64,000 nucleotides of DNA from the NCBI GenBank assembly GCA_963970005.1, contig CAXAMN010000001.1, positions 2,210,829-2,274,828 on the forward strand. The letters are read 5' to 3'. The position numbers were made by a program, and so were the translations under genes. How positions within the stretch are numbered: the first letter of the stretch is position 1; each line of letters starts with the position of its first letter. The notes under the pieces were generated by a model. The model saw only the letters and a program-made list of their open reading frames with translations, searched no databases and had not been told where the DNA came from. The DNA is from Durusdinium trenchii (lineage: Eukaryota; Sar; Dinophyceae; Suessiales; Symbiodiniaceae). Shown here piece after piece: positions 51,885 through 61,079 of this stretch.

Positions 51885-52480
51885 TGATCTCTCCGATTGG
51901 CTTTTTACTGCTCACTGGTCGTATGCACACATTAGTCCTTTATAAGCAGATAAAGGACTGAACTGTTTCCGTTCTTGATCCCACGGCGCCATGGGGATGC
52001 CCCAATGGCATGGTTTAGTTTCCACTTATTTTCTTTGAATGCAGAGGAAAGATTGTAACAAAGAACATGTGGTGAGACCGAGGCTTTTGAATGATTCACC
52101 GGTCGACCTTTCAGAGAGCTGCAGCAGCAAATACTGCCATCATTTCAAGAGCTGCAGCAATCCTGAGCTGAACTGAGGTCCTGTCTCAAGAGCAGGTTCT
52201 ATATTTGACCGTCGAAAGACCCCCCCCCAAACTGGACAGGGGGAAAAACGTATCCCCATGACCAGTTTGAATAGGTTCTGTTCAGTGCTCTTCCAGATCA
52301 GATTCACCATGATTCACTTGCTCGTGAGCAGGATTGAGATCTCAAGGGGATTTTGGTTTCGATGTGTTCCTTTAACAAACGGGTACGGGAAAAGTTGTGG
52401 TTCGGATCTCCGCTCGTGACCATCTCCGCTCGATCGATCACTTCTTAAGTTGGATAAGTGGTGCACGGTGGATCAATCAG

Positions 52481-52549
52481 GTGGTGGATGAAGCGAAACT
52501 GATGGCGAGCAACCTCGGCAGCCTCGCTTGGGCCCGAAGAGCAGAGTGA
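52481..52549 (+). CDS. short terminal exon, stop TGA
   Basis: TGGATCAATCAG|G opens 22 codons, VVDEAKLMASNLGSLAWARR AE, TGA. Good codon bias. In a shifted frame the same bases continue to RVTSEESMKFVKPKERKHD, which is also native-like. Confidence 0.55.
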   Translation: MVDEAKLMASNLGSLAWARRAE

Positions 52550-53081
52550 CTTCTGAAGAATCAATGAAGTTTGTCAAGCCAAAAGAACGAAAACATGATT
52601 GAACGCATCCTTGCATATCCTTGCATCTGCCTTTTCCACAAGACAAGAAGAAACAAACATGTTTGCTCATGTGATCTTGCGGCATTTGACGACCACCCAA
52701 GTGGACCGCACCCCAGGTGGACAAGTGCATGCACGGTAGTGCAAAGCTTCTGCAGGCACTGGTATTCGCATTCTTGGAAGGTGTTGGCGGGATGTATCCA
52801 CATATATAAATATTATGAAAGCCAGCCAACAGGCTAGGCTGAAGTTGTTCCTGCGAACGAAGTGAGGGTGGGGTTAATGCTCTTTCGCAGGGTCTACTTT
52901 GGATAGTTAGCGAAGTTGCTGCTGCATCCTTTGCATCACCAAGTTGTATGGGGCTAATTACTTCCAAGATCAACAAGACCAATATTGAGAAAGGAAGGAC
53001 TTTCATTATGCTTTCTTTTGCTTTCATTCTGCTTCATGTGTTTTCATGTTGCTTTCATTTGCTTTCATCTGACAGAGACAC

Positions 53082-53258
53082 CGTCGACTGGTTCCACAAG
53101 CATGCAAGTGAACCAGTGGTCTTCTTGATGCTTGATTTCTGAATATGCTAACAAAACCCAAGCGCCATGAAGGGGCCACGTCGACTGGTTCAACAAGCGA
53201 ACAGTTGAACTAGTGGTTTTGTTGCTGCTTGATTTCTGAGTAGGCTAACAAAGTCTGT
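53082..53258. repeat. two tandem copies of an 80-95-bp unit
   Basis: Each copy begins GTCGACTGGTTC and ends TTGATTTCTGA(A/G)TA(T/G)GCTAACAAA. Copies start at about 53083 and 53178. Confidence 0.9.
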
Positions 53259-53699
53259 CCAGACCATATAATCGAAGAACTCCCAGAAAGTGCAGGATTT
53301 CTTGGCGGTCGAGAATCCACAGCAAATTCTGTACATGTCATGCTGGTTCTAAAATGTGCTGGCTTTCGTGCAAAACTTGGCAGTTGAAATGCGGTAAGTG
53401 CAGATAAGATGATAGCATCTGATGGGGCTCGCTTCCGTGGAGGCAGAGCTGCGAGGTTCCTAGTGTACAGTGACATCTTTTGAAAGTTCGTGTGTTTGAT
53501 CATGTGACAGGGACGTGGTCCAAATCAGTGCCCAAGTCAAAAGGGTCCCTGGGTTTTTGAGCACTACACTGCCTACTGCCTGGCCTGGTGAAGTGCCATC
53601 TCAGAGTCGCAACATTGGCATTTCATTGCATTTTCTATGGGTCAGGATTTGAGGTGCATCGTTGCTTGATTCTCGCGGGTAAACAGATGTCAAACCTAA
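53259..53699 (+). pseudogene. decayed frame with TGA-only interruptions
   Basis: One frame reads PDHIIEELPESAGFLGGRES, TANSVHVMLVLKCAGFRAKL, (TGA), NAVSADKMIASDGARFRGGR, AARFLVYSDIF, (TGA), then PNQCPSQKGPWVFEHYTAYC and more. Five in-frame TGA and no TAA/TAG over 146 codons until a TAA. The first 80 codons are strikingly protein-like. It could be an old gene copy. A 97-codon minus frame (53210-53503) is the alternative. Confidence 0.5.
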
Positions 53700-53932
53700 A
53701 TCACAAAGCATTTTCAAGTAGTTTACTACACTGTGCATGTTCTGGATGCACTTGAGGGAGTGCTTGGGCTGCATCGGCACCCGTTCTGCTGGATCACCCT
53801 GGCAAGGAAGCTCCTTACAAGATCTTACACGTGGTATTTCAAGTGACAGAGGATAAAACTATATAAAACTATTGGACAATTGAAACTAGTATATCAACAT
53901 CATGGCATACCCATCCATTAACACGGTGCATT

Positions 53933-54142
53933 GTGGGATACTTCGATGTGGAACGTGTGTGGAATCACGACGGGTCCACTTCCTTTTCGGGCCAGGCCTT
54001 GTGTTGTATCGACCTGGAAAAGTTCACAAGAGGTCCAGAGATTCTTGGCCACTGGAAACATGCGTGTTTTGTGTTGTTCTTTGTTTGGTGTTGGTGTGTT
54101 TTGCGGGGGCAAGCGGCATATTTGGGCGGAGGCTTTGGCAAG
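53933..54142 (+). CDS. exon 1 of a three-exon phase-matched model
   Basis: The frame GYFDVERVWNHDGSTSFSGQ, ALCCIDLEKFTRGPEILGHW, KHACFVLFFVWCWCVLRGQA, AYLGGGFGK ends at AAG|GTAGAC in phase 0. Contains a hydrophobic, Cys/Trp-rich stretch (FVLFFVWCWCVL) that could cross a membrane. The 5' boundary is not clear. A 186-codon minus frame overlaps but is unbiased. Confidence 0.65.
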
Positions 54143-54379
54143 GTAGACCATTGCAGACCCACTTGCTCCTGCTTGAAACAAATTGTACTTGAACCGAACA
54201 GATCACCGATTGTGTACATTCTTGGGACTTTGCAAGCCCTTGGATGTGACCTTGGTTTGAGATTGGACATGTGCATGCTCAATTGAATTGTAACCATGAA
54301 CAGTAAGAATGCATAAAGTAAGAAAAACAGCTCCGAATCTGGTCTTGAAGTGTTAACTCCTTCGCTATTCGCTGCCCAG

Positions 54380-54511
54380 GAAGCCAGCGCTTCAAAGCCA
54401 GCTGCCGGTGATCTTCGTCTTAGGGTTTCTTGTCTCAAATTGGTTGGGTCGGTAAACAAGAATTTGAACAGGCTTTCTGCGGGGAGGTTGGATGAATGTG
54501 TGAGTCTTAAG
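54380..54511 (+). CDS. exon 2 of the model
   Basis: Acceptor TTCGCTATTCGCTGCCCAG|G; donor AAG|GTAGGG. Exactly 44 codons, phase 0/0: EASASKPAAGDLRLRVSCLK, LVGSVNKNLNRLSAGRLDEC, VSLK. Intron before it is 237 bp. Confidence 0.75.
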
Positions 54512-54614
54512 GTAGGGAAGCACACTCAGTTCGTCACCCAGCAAAAAAGTCCCCAGAACTTCCAATGACTTCATTTTACCCCACCTGGAAGTCAACATCC
54601 ACCACTACCACAAG

Positions 54615-54815
54615 GCAATGACTGGAGTCAGCATCCTGGATTCGGAATCCGCCCAGTGGAGCCCAAGAGCCGTGGAAACAGCGCCGAGGCTGCTGGCCAT
54701 GCTGTACAGCGCCTTCGTGTTCGCTTACATGCCTGCAGCCGGCCTCTCGCTGAACAGCAGGGATGCCAAGACGACAAAGGCCCCCCAAAACGGCGGACGG
54801 TGCAACTGTGTGGAG
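54615..54815 (+). CDS. exon 3 of the model
   Basis: After CACTACCACAAG|G, 67 codons: AMTGVSILDSESAQWSPRAV, ETAPRLLAMLYSAFVFAYMP, AAGLSLNSRDAKTTKAPQNG, GRCNCVE, ending at GAG|GTGTGC in phase 0. A 103-bp intron precedes it. Third-position GC is about 75 percent. LLAMLYSAFVFAYMPAAGL is a likely membrane helix. Protein family unknown. Confidence 0.75.
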
Positions 54816-54869
54816 GTGTGCTGACAACTCTTGGACTCTGCGGGCATCCAATTCGTCGTAGCACGTTGA

Positions 54870-55313
54870 GTGACTTTATTCGTGCCATCGTTTCAACGTT
54901 TTTGTGATGACTTTTGTAAATTGGTTTCCTATTTATATATATATACTAACTGCACAACTGGCAAGTCTTCATACGCAAAATTCACACTTTTCACAATTCC
55001 ATACAAAGCCATGTCGCGCCTAGCACGTAGTGTGTGTAGAGATCTCTCTACGATAATAGATTCAATAGATATTCCTGTTGTTTGGTTTGCGACGTTCAAA
55101 TCTCAAAAAGGTCGTCGGTCGTTCTTCTCGTGGATCGACTGTCGTCGTTTCCGACAATGTGTCGCCCCGGACAATTCCTGCACACTTGGCTGGAATGCGG
55201 ACCATGTTTTGATCGAGAGCCTGATCAAATCGACTCGAAAGGAATTGAAAGGACTGCATTCCCGGTGTTCGAGTTGTCAGATTCAGGGCTCAGACATGGC
55301 TAAAACATGCTAA
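54870..55313 (+). CDS. 147-codon frame of uncertain status
   Basis: Open from ATG: SRLARSVCRDLSTIIDSIDI, PVVWFATFKSQKGRRSFFSW, NADHVLIESLIKSTRKELKG. A second plus frame (RPGQFLHTWLECGPCFDREP) overlaps with equal codon bias. It may be one exon, or chance in AT-balanced DNA. Confidence 0.35.
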   Translation: MTLFVPSFQRFCDDFCKLVSYLYIYTNCTTGKSSYAKFTLFTIPYKAMSRLARSVCRDLSTIIDSIDIPVVWFATFKSQKGRRSFFSWIDCRRFRQCVAPDNSCTLGWNADHVLIESLIKSTRKELKGLHSRCSSCQIQGSDMAKTC

Positions 55314-55460
55314 AACTTAGTTTATTCCGATCACCTTACTGCAATTACTAAAGGATCCCAAAAGCAAACCATTGTGACCAACCCCCATTGAACAGGCCAT
55401 CCCATTCAAAGAACCAAGCAACTCAGTATAACCCAGTGCATCCCATGCAACACCGAGTCA

Positions 55461-55661
55461 TGAGCACACCGTCCAGGTACAGAGAGCTTGCTTTTCCACG
55501 CCTTCGTCTTCTTGACGCTGGCCAGCTTTGCACAGGCCCGACACCCGAGTGGAACCTGGCCCCCCCCGCTGACCGACGCTAGAACAGCGGCCACAACGGG
55601 GCCAGCGATCCAACACGGGCACCGGCGGCCGATGCGAGAAGCCATCAAAGGCTATCCGTGT
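55461..55661 (+). CDS. exon encoding a signal peptide and Pro-rich segment
   Basis: The frame reads TESLLFHAFVFLTLASFAQA, RHPSGTWPPPLTDARTAATT, GPAIQHGHRRPMREAIKGYP, with very strong third-position GC. LLFHAFVFLTLASFAQA|R has the shape of a signal peptide with an AxA-like cleavage site. Ends near TATCC|GTGTGT. Start of a secreted or surface protein is inference. Confidence 0.7.
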
Positions 55662-56311
55662 GTATTGAGAGTAGTGAAGATTCGTTATTTGTTGTTAGAT
55701 ATATACAAATGACTTATATAACAGTACAACTAATATTAGTTATGTTATTTTATATTATGTTTTATATGTATATATATTGTTTATGATATGTTATTTTCTA
55801 GAATATGTTCTTGAGTCGCCCAGCCCGGAGCTGCAATAGCCATTCTGCAACATGTAAGAGGCTTTTCAGATCTTTGCCAAGCCCAAGCCCCGTAAAACCT
55901 GGAAGACAAACACTTTACTGTTTCGATTGTGCACTTCAAGAAAGCTCGGTGAAAAGAGGCTGCAAGGCTTGAGGGCCCGATGGCCTCCACCCTAAGAAGA
56001 GCGATGGCCTCCAACCTAAGAGCGATGGTCTCTTGTTGCTTATCCCAAAACTTAGATCGGGGATTTGTTGTATCGTAAGTAGATCAAGTTGACTATTTCC
56101 AGACGCAGCGTGACCCGGATCTACTTAACGAGCTTAACGGCCCCTTAAGTGTCTTTGTGCAGTTCACAGCAATAACTTTGACTTCAGAAGGGTCATTGGG
56201 ATTTGAATTCAATGACAAGACCATCAAAATCCCCGCTAGTGTGTGCTCCATGACCTATCTAAAGCGTACTCAGTCGATCAAACCATTCTCACACATTCTC
56301 ACCAAGTCTCG

Positions 56312-56420
56312 ACTTGCTACTAGGGGCTCCTGGCCTTACTACTAGGAGCAAGGACGCTACTAGTAGCTCGTGGCCATACTACTAGGAACAAGAAGCTACT
56401 AGGGGCTCCTGGCCTTACTA
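56312..56420. repeat. CTACTAGG(A/G)..GCTCCTGGCC dispersed repeat copies
   Basis: Three or more imperfect copies of GCTACTAGGGGCTCCTGGCC and GGAACAAGAAGCTACTAG. Related to the GGAGGCCATC family seen elsewhere and directly abutting an exon. Confidence 0.85.
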
Positions 56421-56426
56421 CTGTCC

Positions 56427-56527
56427 ATGCACAAACCACCCGACTTCGCTACCGCCGAGGCCGCGCGCACCGACCCGGGCGACGTGCCAGCGGGTCCCGA
56501 GTGGCGTGACCGCGATCAGCCACCCAG
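56427..56527 (+). CDS. candidate exon A
   Basis: ATG frame MHKPPDFATAEAARTDPGDV, PAGPEWRDRDQPP with about 80 percent G/C third positions, ending at CACCCAG|GTGGCC, or at TGA 56537 if unspliced. It begins inside the CTACTAG repeat edge. Exon B uses the same CCCAG, so only one splice reading can hold. Confidence 0.5.
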
Positions 56528-56694
56528 GTGGCCCTGACACCCCGGAGGAATGGGAGGAGATGAAACGGTGGGTTTCTGGGTGGGATCGAACGGAAAGACT
56601 CGGAGGTTTGCGGGGGGGAAATGGAAGAGCATTTTGTGGTTTGAGTGAAGATGAGGATCGTGTGTGGAACAGAGCTGCAGCACGTTCCTTTTAA
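56528..56694 (+). CDS. candidate exon B
   Basis: Frame GGPDTPEEWEEMKRWVSGWD, RTERLGGLRGGNGRAFCGLS, EDEDRVWNRAAARSF, TAA. Charged, Trp-rich, native-like. It may start at the CACCCAG| acceptor or extend upstream in an open frame through 56450. Confidence 0.55.
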
Positions 56695-57006
56695 GGGCAG
56701 GAAGGGCTGTAGACTTGTGTTGGTTCAAAGACAATCCACCCACTACAGTATTTCAAGGTCCAACATTATGTCACCGTGTAGTAAAAAAAGAAAACACACT
56801 TTGCGTCAAGGTCTCCGTGTGTTCAAGCCATTTGTCCGTGCCACATGCAGTGCATGTGCAGCATTCGCTCATTGAGGGCGGCGATGTTCAATCAATGTGG
56901 ACGAATGTAAGCAAAGTTTAATCAGTTTAATCAAAGTAACATCAACACACGTAGTTCTGCCAATGATTTGCCGATCAGATTGGAAGCAAAGTCTTGATTC
57001 TCAGCA

Positions 57007-57399
57007 TTGTGCACCACTTTGTTGGTGTATAACTCTATAGACCAAGATCCCCCACCGGGAGGAATCACATGGAATCACTTATTCTCTTCAGGTTGCATGT
57101 TTGGGTTGTGCAAGGCACGTTTCTCCTTGTGCCCCAGCGTCTCCAAGTGTCTCCTTGTCAGGCAGAAATTCAGGGACGTGCATCAATTCTTGGAGGGAAC
57201 TCGTGCATGTCACCAGTGCTTGGGACTCACCAGTGCTTGGGACGTGTTGACAGGTGTATGCACGAGCAGAAGAGATTTAGCCAGCCACCGAGTGGTCGTG
57301 GTCGTGGAGGGAACGGTCGGCGGAAGCTTCCGCCACACCATCCCGGGATGTCGTGGTAAAGAGACAATTTGGAATTGTCCTTGTTCCTTTTCACATTGA
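57007..57399 (+). CDS. 130-codon frame, possible exon
   Basis: FRDVHQFLEGTRACHQCLGL, TSAWDVLTGVCTSRRDLASH, RVVVVVEGTVGGSFRHTIPG is the more G/C-ending frame. A shifted frame (GRASILGGNSCMSPVLGTHQ, FSQPPSGRGRGGNGRRKLPP) is also convincing. One is likely real, the other its shadow. Confidence 0.45.
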   Translation: MCTTLLVYNSIDQDPPPGGITWNHLFSSGCMFGLCKARFSLCPSVSKCLLVRQKFRDVHQFLEGTRACHQCLGLTSAWDVLTGVCTSRRDLASHRVVVVVEGTVGGSFRHTIPGCRGKETIWNCPCSFSH

Positions 57400-57439
57400 G
57401 TGGATGCAAAGTACTTCCTTGTTCAGTTGCCATGAAAAC

Positions 57440-58055
57440 ATATGTAAACTCCTTATCTACTCAATTCTCCCGACATTAGACCTGTGGATACCATCGAACC
57501 AATAGGACTACGACTACGAGATAGGGGATCGTCTTTTGTTTTTTCTTAAAGAACATTGGTAATCCAACTTGCTGAAGTTGTTGATATTTGACATTGGTGC
57601 TGAAGATGGTGAACTTGACAAGAACCAGCAATGTTGATTATCCACGGGAATATGAGAAGAGTTTCACACTTTAGAGCGCTTGCTCTTCTGCGAACAGATG
57701 CAAACAAATGTTGTTGAAGTCTGCTTAGAGATTGACACCTTGTGCCAACAAGGTAGCTCTAGTGACAGAAGGGATGGAATCCGTGTGACCTTTGCAGTAC
57801 TATGGATTCCGGATTGACGCCATCCTCATTTCTTCAGGGGCAGGGCTTTCCGAATTTTCCCAAGTGGTCACGGGTAGCTGATGATCCAAAAGATCTCACA
57901 ATAATTAACACTACCATGAAATCACGGTTTATGTTCCTTACTCGATGGCATTGTGAACTGTGAGATGTGTGGGTGTGTGTATTTGTAACCCTTGGACTCA
58001 GAGGGAGCCTGGTGGCCTTTGATTCATTTGCTGTTACTTTGTTTTGCCTTTACAA
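57440..58055. other. no exon seen
   Basis: AT-leaning DNA with many stops in all frames; likely intron or spacer upstream of the exon at 58060. Confidence 0.5.
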
Positions 58056-58059
58056 GCAG

Positions 58060-58165
58060 GGGGCAGAAGCACCATTGCAAGACTCCTGCCAAGAAAGACG
58101 CTTGCAATTGGTGGTGAAAGCAGACCTGATCAACCTGCTGCGTTTGCCACTTAATTCTCCCGTTG
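58060..58165 (+). CDS. internal exon
   Basis: Acceptor TGTTTTGCCTTTACAAGCAG|G; donor CCGTTG|GTAACT. Thirty-five codons plus one base: GAEAPLQDSCQERRLQLVVK, ADLINLLRLPLNSPV. Both splice sites are strong. Helical leucine-rich end. Function unknown. Confidence 0.75.
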
Positions 58166-58364
58166 GTAACTAGATCAAATTGCATCAAATTGCAAGCCGT
58201 TGCGCCGGTTCCATCATTTTCGCAGATGCGCATTTGACTCTTTGGAGCTTTGACACTTGAACTTTGTTGGTTTGGAACTACTTTGAATGGTTGGACACTC
58301 GTTTACCCAAGAACCTTGTGTACCTAGGCGCTTGGGCATCTTGTGTGCGTCATATCCTGTTCCT

Positions 58365-58526
58365 AAGGGTCACGTACAGAACTTTAGTTCATTTGCACAA
58401 ACCAGCAGCAGGGGGACTGGCGCTCTAGTTCGGTAATGTAGTCACTAGATCGTACAGGGCTAGTGCATCGGTGAGTCAGTGTTTGACCGAATGCTCATTC
58501 AGTTGACAGTGCATCTAAGTGTGTCT
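58365..58526. repeat. first copy of a split duplicated block
   Basis: Part A (GGGTCACGTACAG..CAGCAGCAGGGGGACTGG) and part B (TAGTTCGGTAATG..GGGCTAGTGCATCGGTGA..CATTCAGTTGA) are adjacent here. Both recur downstream: A at 59023-59072 and B at 59254-59359. Confidence 0.85.
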
Positions 58527-58840
58527 TCGTGGCATCGTCCCACTGTGGTGTGCCGTGTGATCCCTCCGGGCCGCGTACTTCAATCCTTCAATTGAAGGCT
58601 AAGATTTCTGATTGAATCGTTTTGTACTAGGGACCGGTTTCTGATCGAAGTGTCTTGCATGAAAGAGCTGAGCGAATACCGCAGGGTCCACGGTTTAATT
58701 TCACTCGCTTCTTAACCAAGTGTGTGCAGTTCATTAGCTGACTGAACTCATTGGAGCTGCTTTCCTTCCTTCTTTTGCGTTCTCTTTCTTAGGTCTTTTG
58801 TTCGTTGCTAAAGGCTTGTTAGGTTGTAATCCATGCCTTT

Positions 58841-59032
58841 TCAGTCAAGATTGCGCCGGATATATTCGGCTTTCTGGCCAAGTGCCTTACCCGTCAGGGC
58901 TTCCACACAACCCCACACGCACCTTTTTTCTCCTGCGTTTTCGTTTGTGAGGGCTTCCTCTCGAAGTTTGCTAGGTTGCTTTTTAGGCTCGTTTAGTCGA
59001 TCCACCACAACCCCCCCGTCCCCAAGGGTCAC
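58841..59032 (-). CDS. possible minus-strand coding segment
   Basis: Minus frame VDRLNEPKKQPSKLREEALT, NENAGEKRCVWGCVEALTGK, ALGQKAEYIRRNLD ends in a stop. The plus strand is also open (88 codons, Ser/Arg/Phe-rich). It lies between the two copies of the split duplication. Confidence 0.35.
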   Translation of the reverse strand: MTLGDGGVVVDRLNEPKKQPSKLREEALTNENAGEKRCVWGCVEALTGKALGQKAEYIRRNLD

Positions 59033-59359
59033 CTACAGGATCATTTGCACAAACCAGCAGCAGGGGGACTGGAGTCAATTTGCCTATCCAGTCCAATGAA
59101 GCTATTGCATTTCTGTGGATGAGTGGTCTGATCAACCACTTGTACCTGTTTGTAAATTGCTGCACTTGCATGATATACATAGACAATACTGTTCAACGGA
59201 CTTTTTCACCTTTCCGTTCCTCACAGGGCCATTTCGAAGGTCGAGGTATTAAGCTCTCTAGTTCGGTAATGCAGTCACTAGATCGTAGAGGGCTAGTGCA
59301 TCGGTGATTCAGTGCTTGAACGAATGTTCATTCAGTTGAGCAGTGCGTCTAGGTGTGCG
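59023..59359. repeat. second copy of the split duplicated block
   Basis: Parts A and B are separated by about 180 bp of unrelated sequence here, whereas they are contiguous in the first copy. Confidence 0.85.
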
Positions 59360-59702
59360 CGTGCGTGTGTTAAAATTACATGTTACATGCGGGAAGTTAA
59401 CATGGAACCTGAAAATGAACCTTTGGAGGACCAGCTTCCTCCACAAACCAGTGGTTTTAAAGGTTTATGTTACAGAATCTTCCGAGGCGTACTTGTTTTT
59501 CCTTGGAGCATGGTTCCCTTTAGAGCCGAGGTGGAGAGGCACGCTGGTGCCGGAAGTCGCAGGTGGGGCTTTGGCGCGCAGAGCTGTGCCACAAGAGAAG
59601 CGCTGGAAGAAAGCCGAGCAAATGGTCACAAAGGAGTTCATTGTACACTTACACAGTCATTTGTTGCGGGGGTTTCAATGTTTATTTTTGCGTTCGATGT
59701 AG
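59343..59702 (+). CDS. 119-codon frame, likely exon
   Basis: VVLKVYVTESSEAYLFFLGA, WFPLEPRWRGTLVPEVAGGA, LARRAVPQEKRWKKAEQMVT, KEFIVHLHSHLLRG in one plus frame; about 60 percent G/C third positions. An overlapping 144-codon frame (PENEPLEDQLPPQTSGFKGL) is open but less biased. No family recognised. The exon boundaries are unclear. Confidence 0.5.
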   Translation: MRLGVRVRVLKLHVTCGKLTWNLKMNLWRTSFLHKPVVLKVYVTESSEAYLFFLGAWFPLEPRWRGTLVPEVAGGALARRAVPQEKRWKKAEQMVTKEFIVHLHSHLLRGFQCLFLRSM

Positions 59703-60131
59703 ATCAAACTTTGTCAAACATTATGTCCTGCTCCAAGCCAAGTTAGGTTTCATTGCCACATCTCTTCAATTTACCTTGGAATTGTTGGTTAGCTGAGTTC
59801 AGAGCTTCAATCAAATTTAGTTTCTTGTGACTGAGCTACGTGCAGTTTGCGACCAGAGAGCGCGAGAGTAACATGAGAATGCTATGATAATGTTATGCAA
59901 TGTTTTTCGTATACTGTAATTACTGTAGAGTACTGACACAAAGCGACACACAATACATCCACTCTTTGCCAAGATGGTTATCCTTGGAACCCTGTGCACT
60001 CTTTGCACCCCAGCTGTTCTGTGTACTGCAGTGTTTTAAAGTTTTATGGGCATCACTGCCATGCACAATGCGCAAATCTATCCTCCAACTGACTCTGGGA
60101 GATCCTCCATGTGACTCCCTCCCTCCTTCAG

Positions 60132-60176
60132 GCCTTCAAACCCGATCGTGCTCACTTCTGCCGAGCTATGGGTCGC
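60132..60176 (+). CDS. DHHC palmitoyltransferase, cysteine-rich domain, first part
   Basis: Acceptor TGACTCCCTCCCTCCTTCAG|G, then AFKPDRAHFCRAMGR. KPDRAHxCRxxGR is the signature of the DHHC cysteine-rich domain (KPxRxHHCRxC). The exon ends either before GTGGTC (phase 0, fitting the next exon) or at TCCAAGG|GTAAGG (60213), a better donor that would add VVARLSDGRDSK. Protein S-acyltransferases of this family act in membranes. Family Cys/His positions are altered: F for the second His, M for the following Cys. Confidence 0.75.
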
Positions 60177-60512
60177 GTGGTCGCGCGCCTCAGTGACGGA
60201 CGTGACTCCAAGGGTAAGGGTGACTCCGAGGAGCTACCCAGGAAAAGTGGACAACCTGCAAAACATTGCAACACCTTGTTGTTCGATGTTTTTGTTGAGG
60301 GATTCCTTTCCTAACTCACTATGAACAAATTGAAAAAGGGCGAACAGTGGTTAACCATGATTTACATTGATTTACCATGATTAACCTCCACTTTCCAGGG
60401 ACACTGAGGGCTGTCAAAGGGACCGGGACACGTGTAGACCAGGCCGTGCGCTTCGCACCATGGCCGATGGGTCGCCTGATGGGTCGCTTTTTGGACTCGC
60501 GTGTTACACGAG

Positions 60513-60593
60513 GTGCTTCGCATGGACCACCATTGCCCATGGCTTGGCAATACCGTGGGCTGGGCCAACCACAAATACTTCTACTTGTTCCTG
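60513..60593 (+). CDS. DHHC palmitoyltransferase catalytic segment
   Basis: After TGTTACACGAG|G the frame reads [20 protein letters not shown], then KYFYLFL. The catalytic DHHC tetrad, PW, and NxxxF are intact. The usual NCVG is NTVG, so another zinc-binding Cys is missing. The frame continues open to [12 protein letters not shown], with no good GT donor before it. In the family this motif lies on the cytosolic face between transmembrane helices and transfers palmitate to protein cysteines. Confidence 0.85.
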
Positions 60594-60761
60594 GCCCGGA
60601 GGCCCTGTTCAGCTTGCGGTGCTTGGCATTTGATGTCACCTGAGAGTCTTTGGCATCCGGTGTCACCAGAGACCGTCTCGGGTGCCAAAAGTTTCAAAGC
60701 TTCAAACAGCCGGTTGGTGTAGTCATGTAATAGTCTAGTCGAGCTGAGTGCTGCACATCCA

Positions 60762-60844
60762 TGAGAGAGTTGCTCCAAGCCCAAGATGCGCATCATCCAG
60801 TTTCACCCGAGATGCCAAGCTTCTTCAGCTCGCCAAAGCCGTAG
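60762..60844 (+). CDS. possible exon in the DHHC gene
   Basis: ATG-containing frame RELLQAQDAHHPVSPEMPSF, FSSPKP to TAG. Another frame (RDAKLLQLAKAVVHGCSWCT) is open for 76 codons. Neither has clear splice sites. Confidence 0.3.
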
Positions 60845-60978
60845 TTCATGGATGTTCATGGTGCACTGAACAAAAACTGATTGTATCAAAGCACCAATCA
60901 GGAATCATCGTCTATGCCGTGTATTCCGGTGTTTGTGGTGATGGACATATAATATATATAATATATGCCGTTAGTTAG

Positions 60979-61079
60979 CTCGAAAAGAATACCGCGATCG
61001 AAAGCTGCAATCCCTGGCTGCAGCGGAGCAAAGCTCCTCTCAACCCTCGAACTCCAGTGACAGTGATAACTCCAGCTGA
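60979..61079 (+). CDS. terminal exon, Ser-rich tail, stop TGA
   Basis: TGCCGTTAGTTAG opens RKEYRDRKLQSLAAAEQSSS, QPSNSSDSDNSS, TGA, strongly G/C-ending. A charged helix followed by a disordered Ser tail is a common C-terminus. By position it may close the DHHC gene, but intervening exons are not identified. Confidence 0.7.

Noticed and set aside
52473..53027. 184-codon minus frame starting with a signal-peptide-like stretch
   Set aside because: The body has no codon bias and random composition, and a plus-strand terminal exon overlaps its 3' end. Likely chance.
53965..54525. 186-codon minus frame
   Set aside because: Overlaps three phase-matched plus exons with strong splice sites; reads as their shadow.
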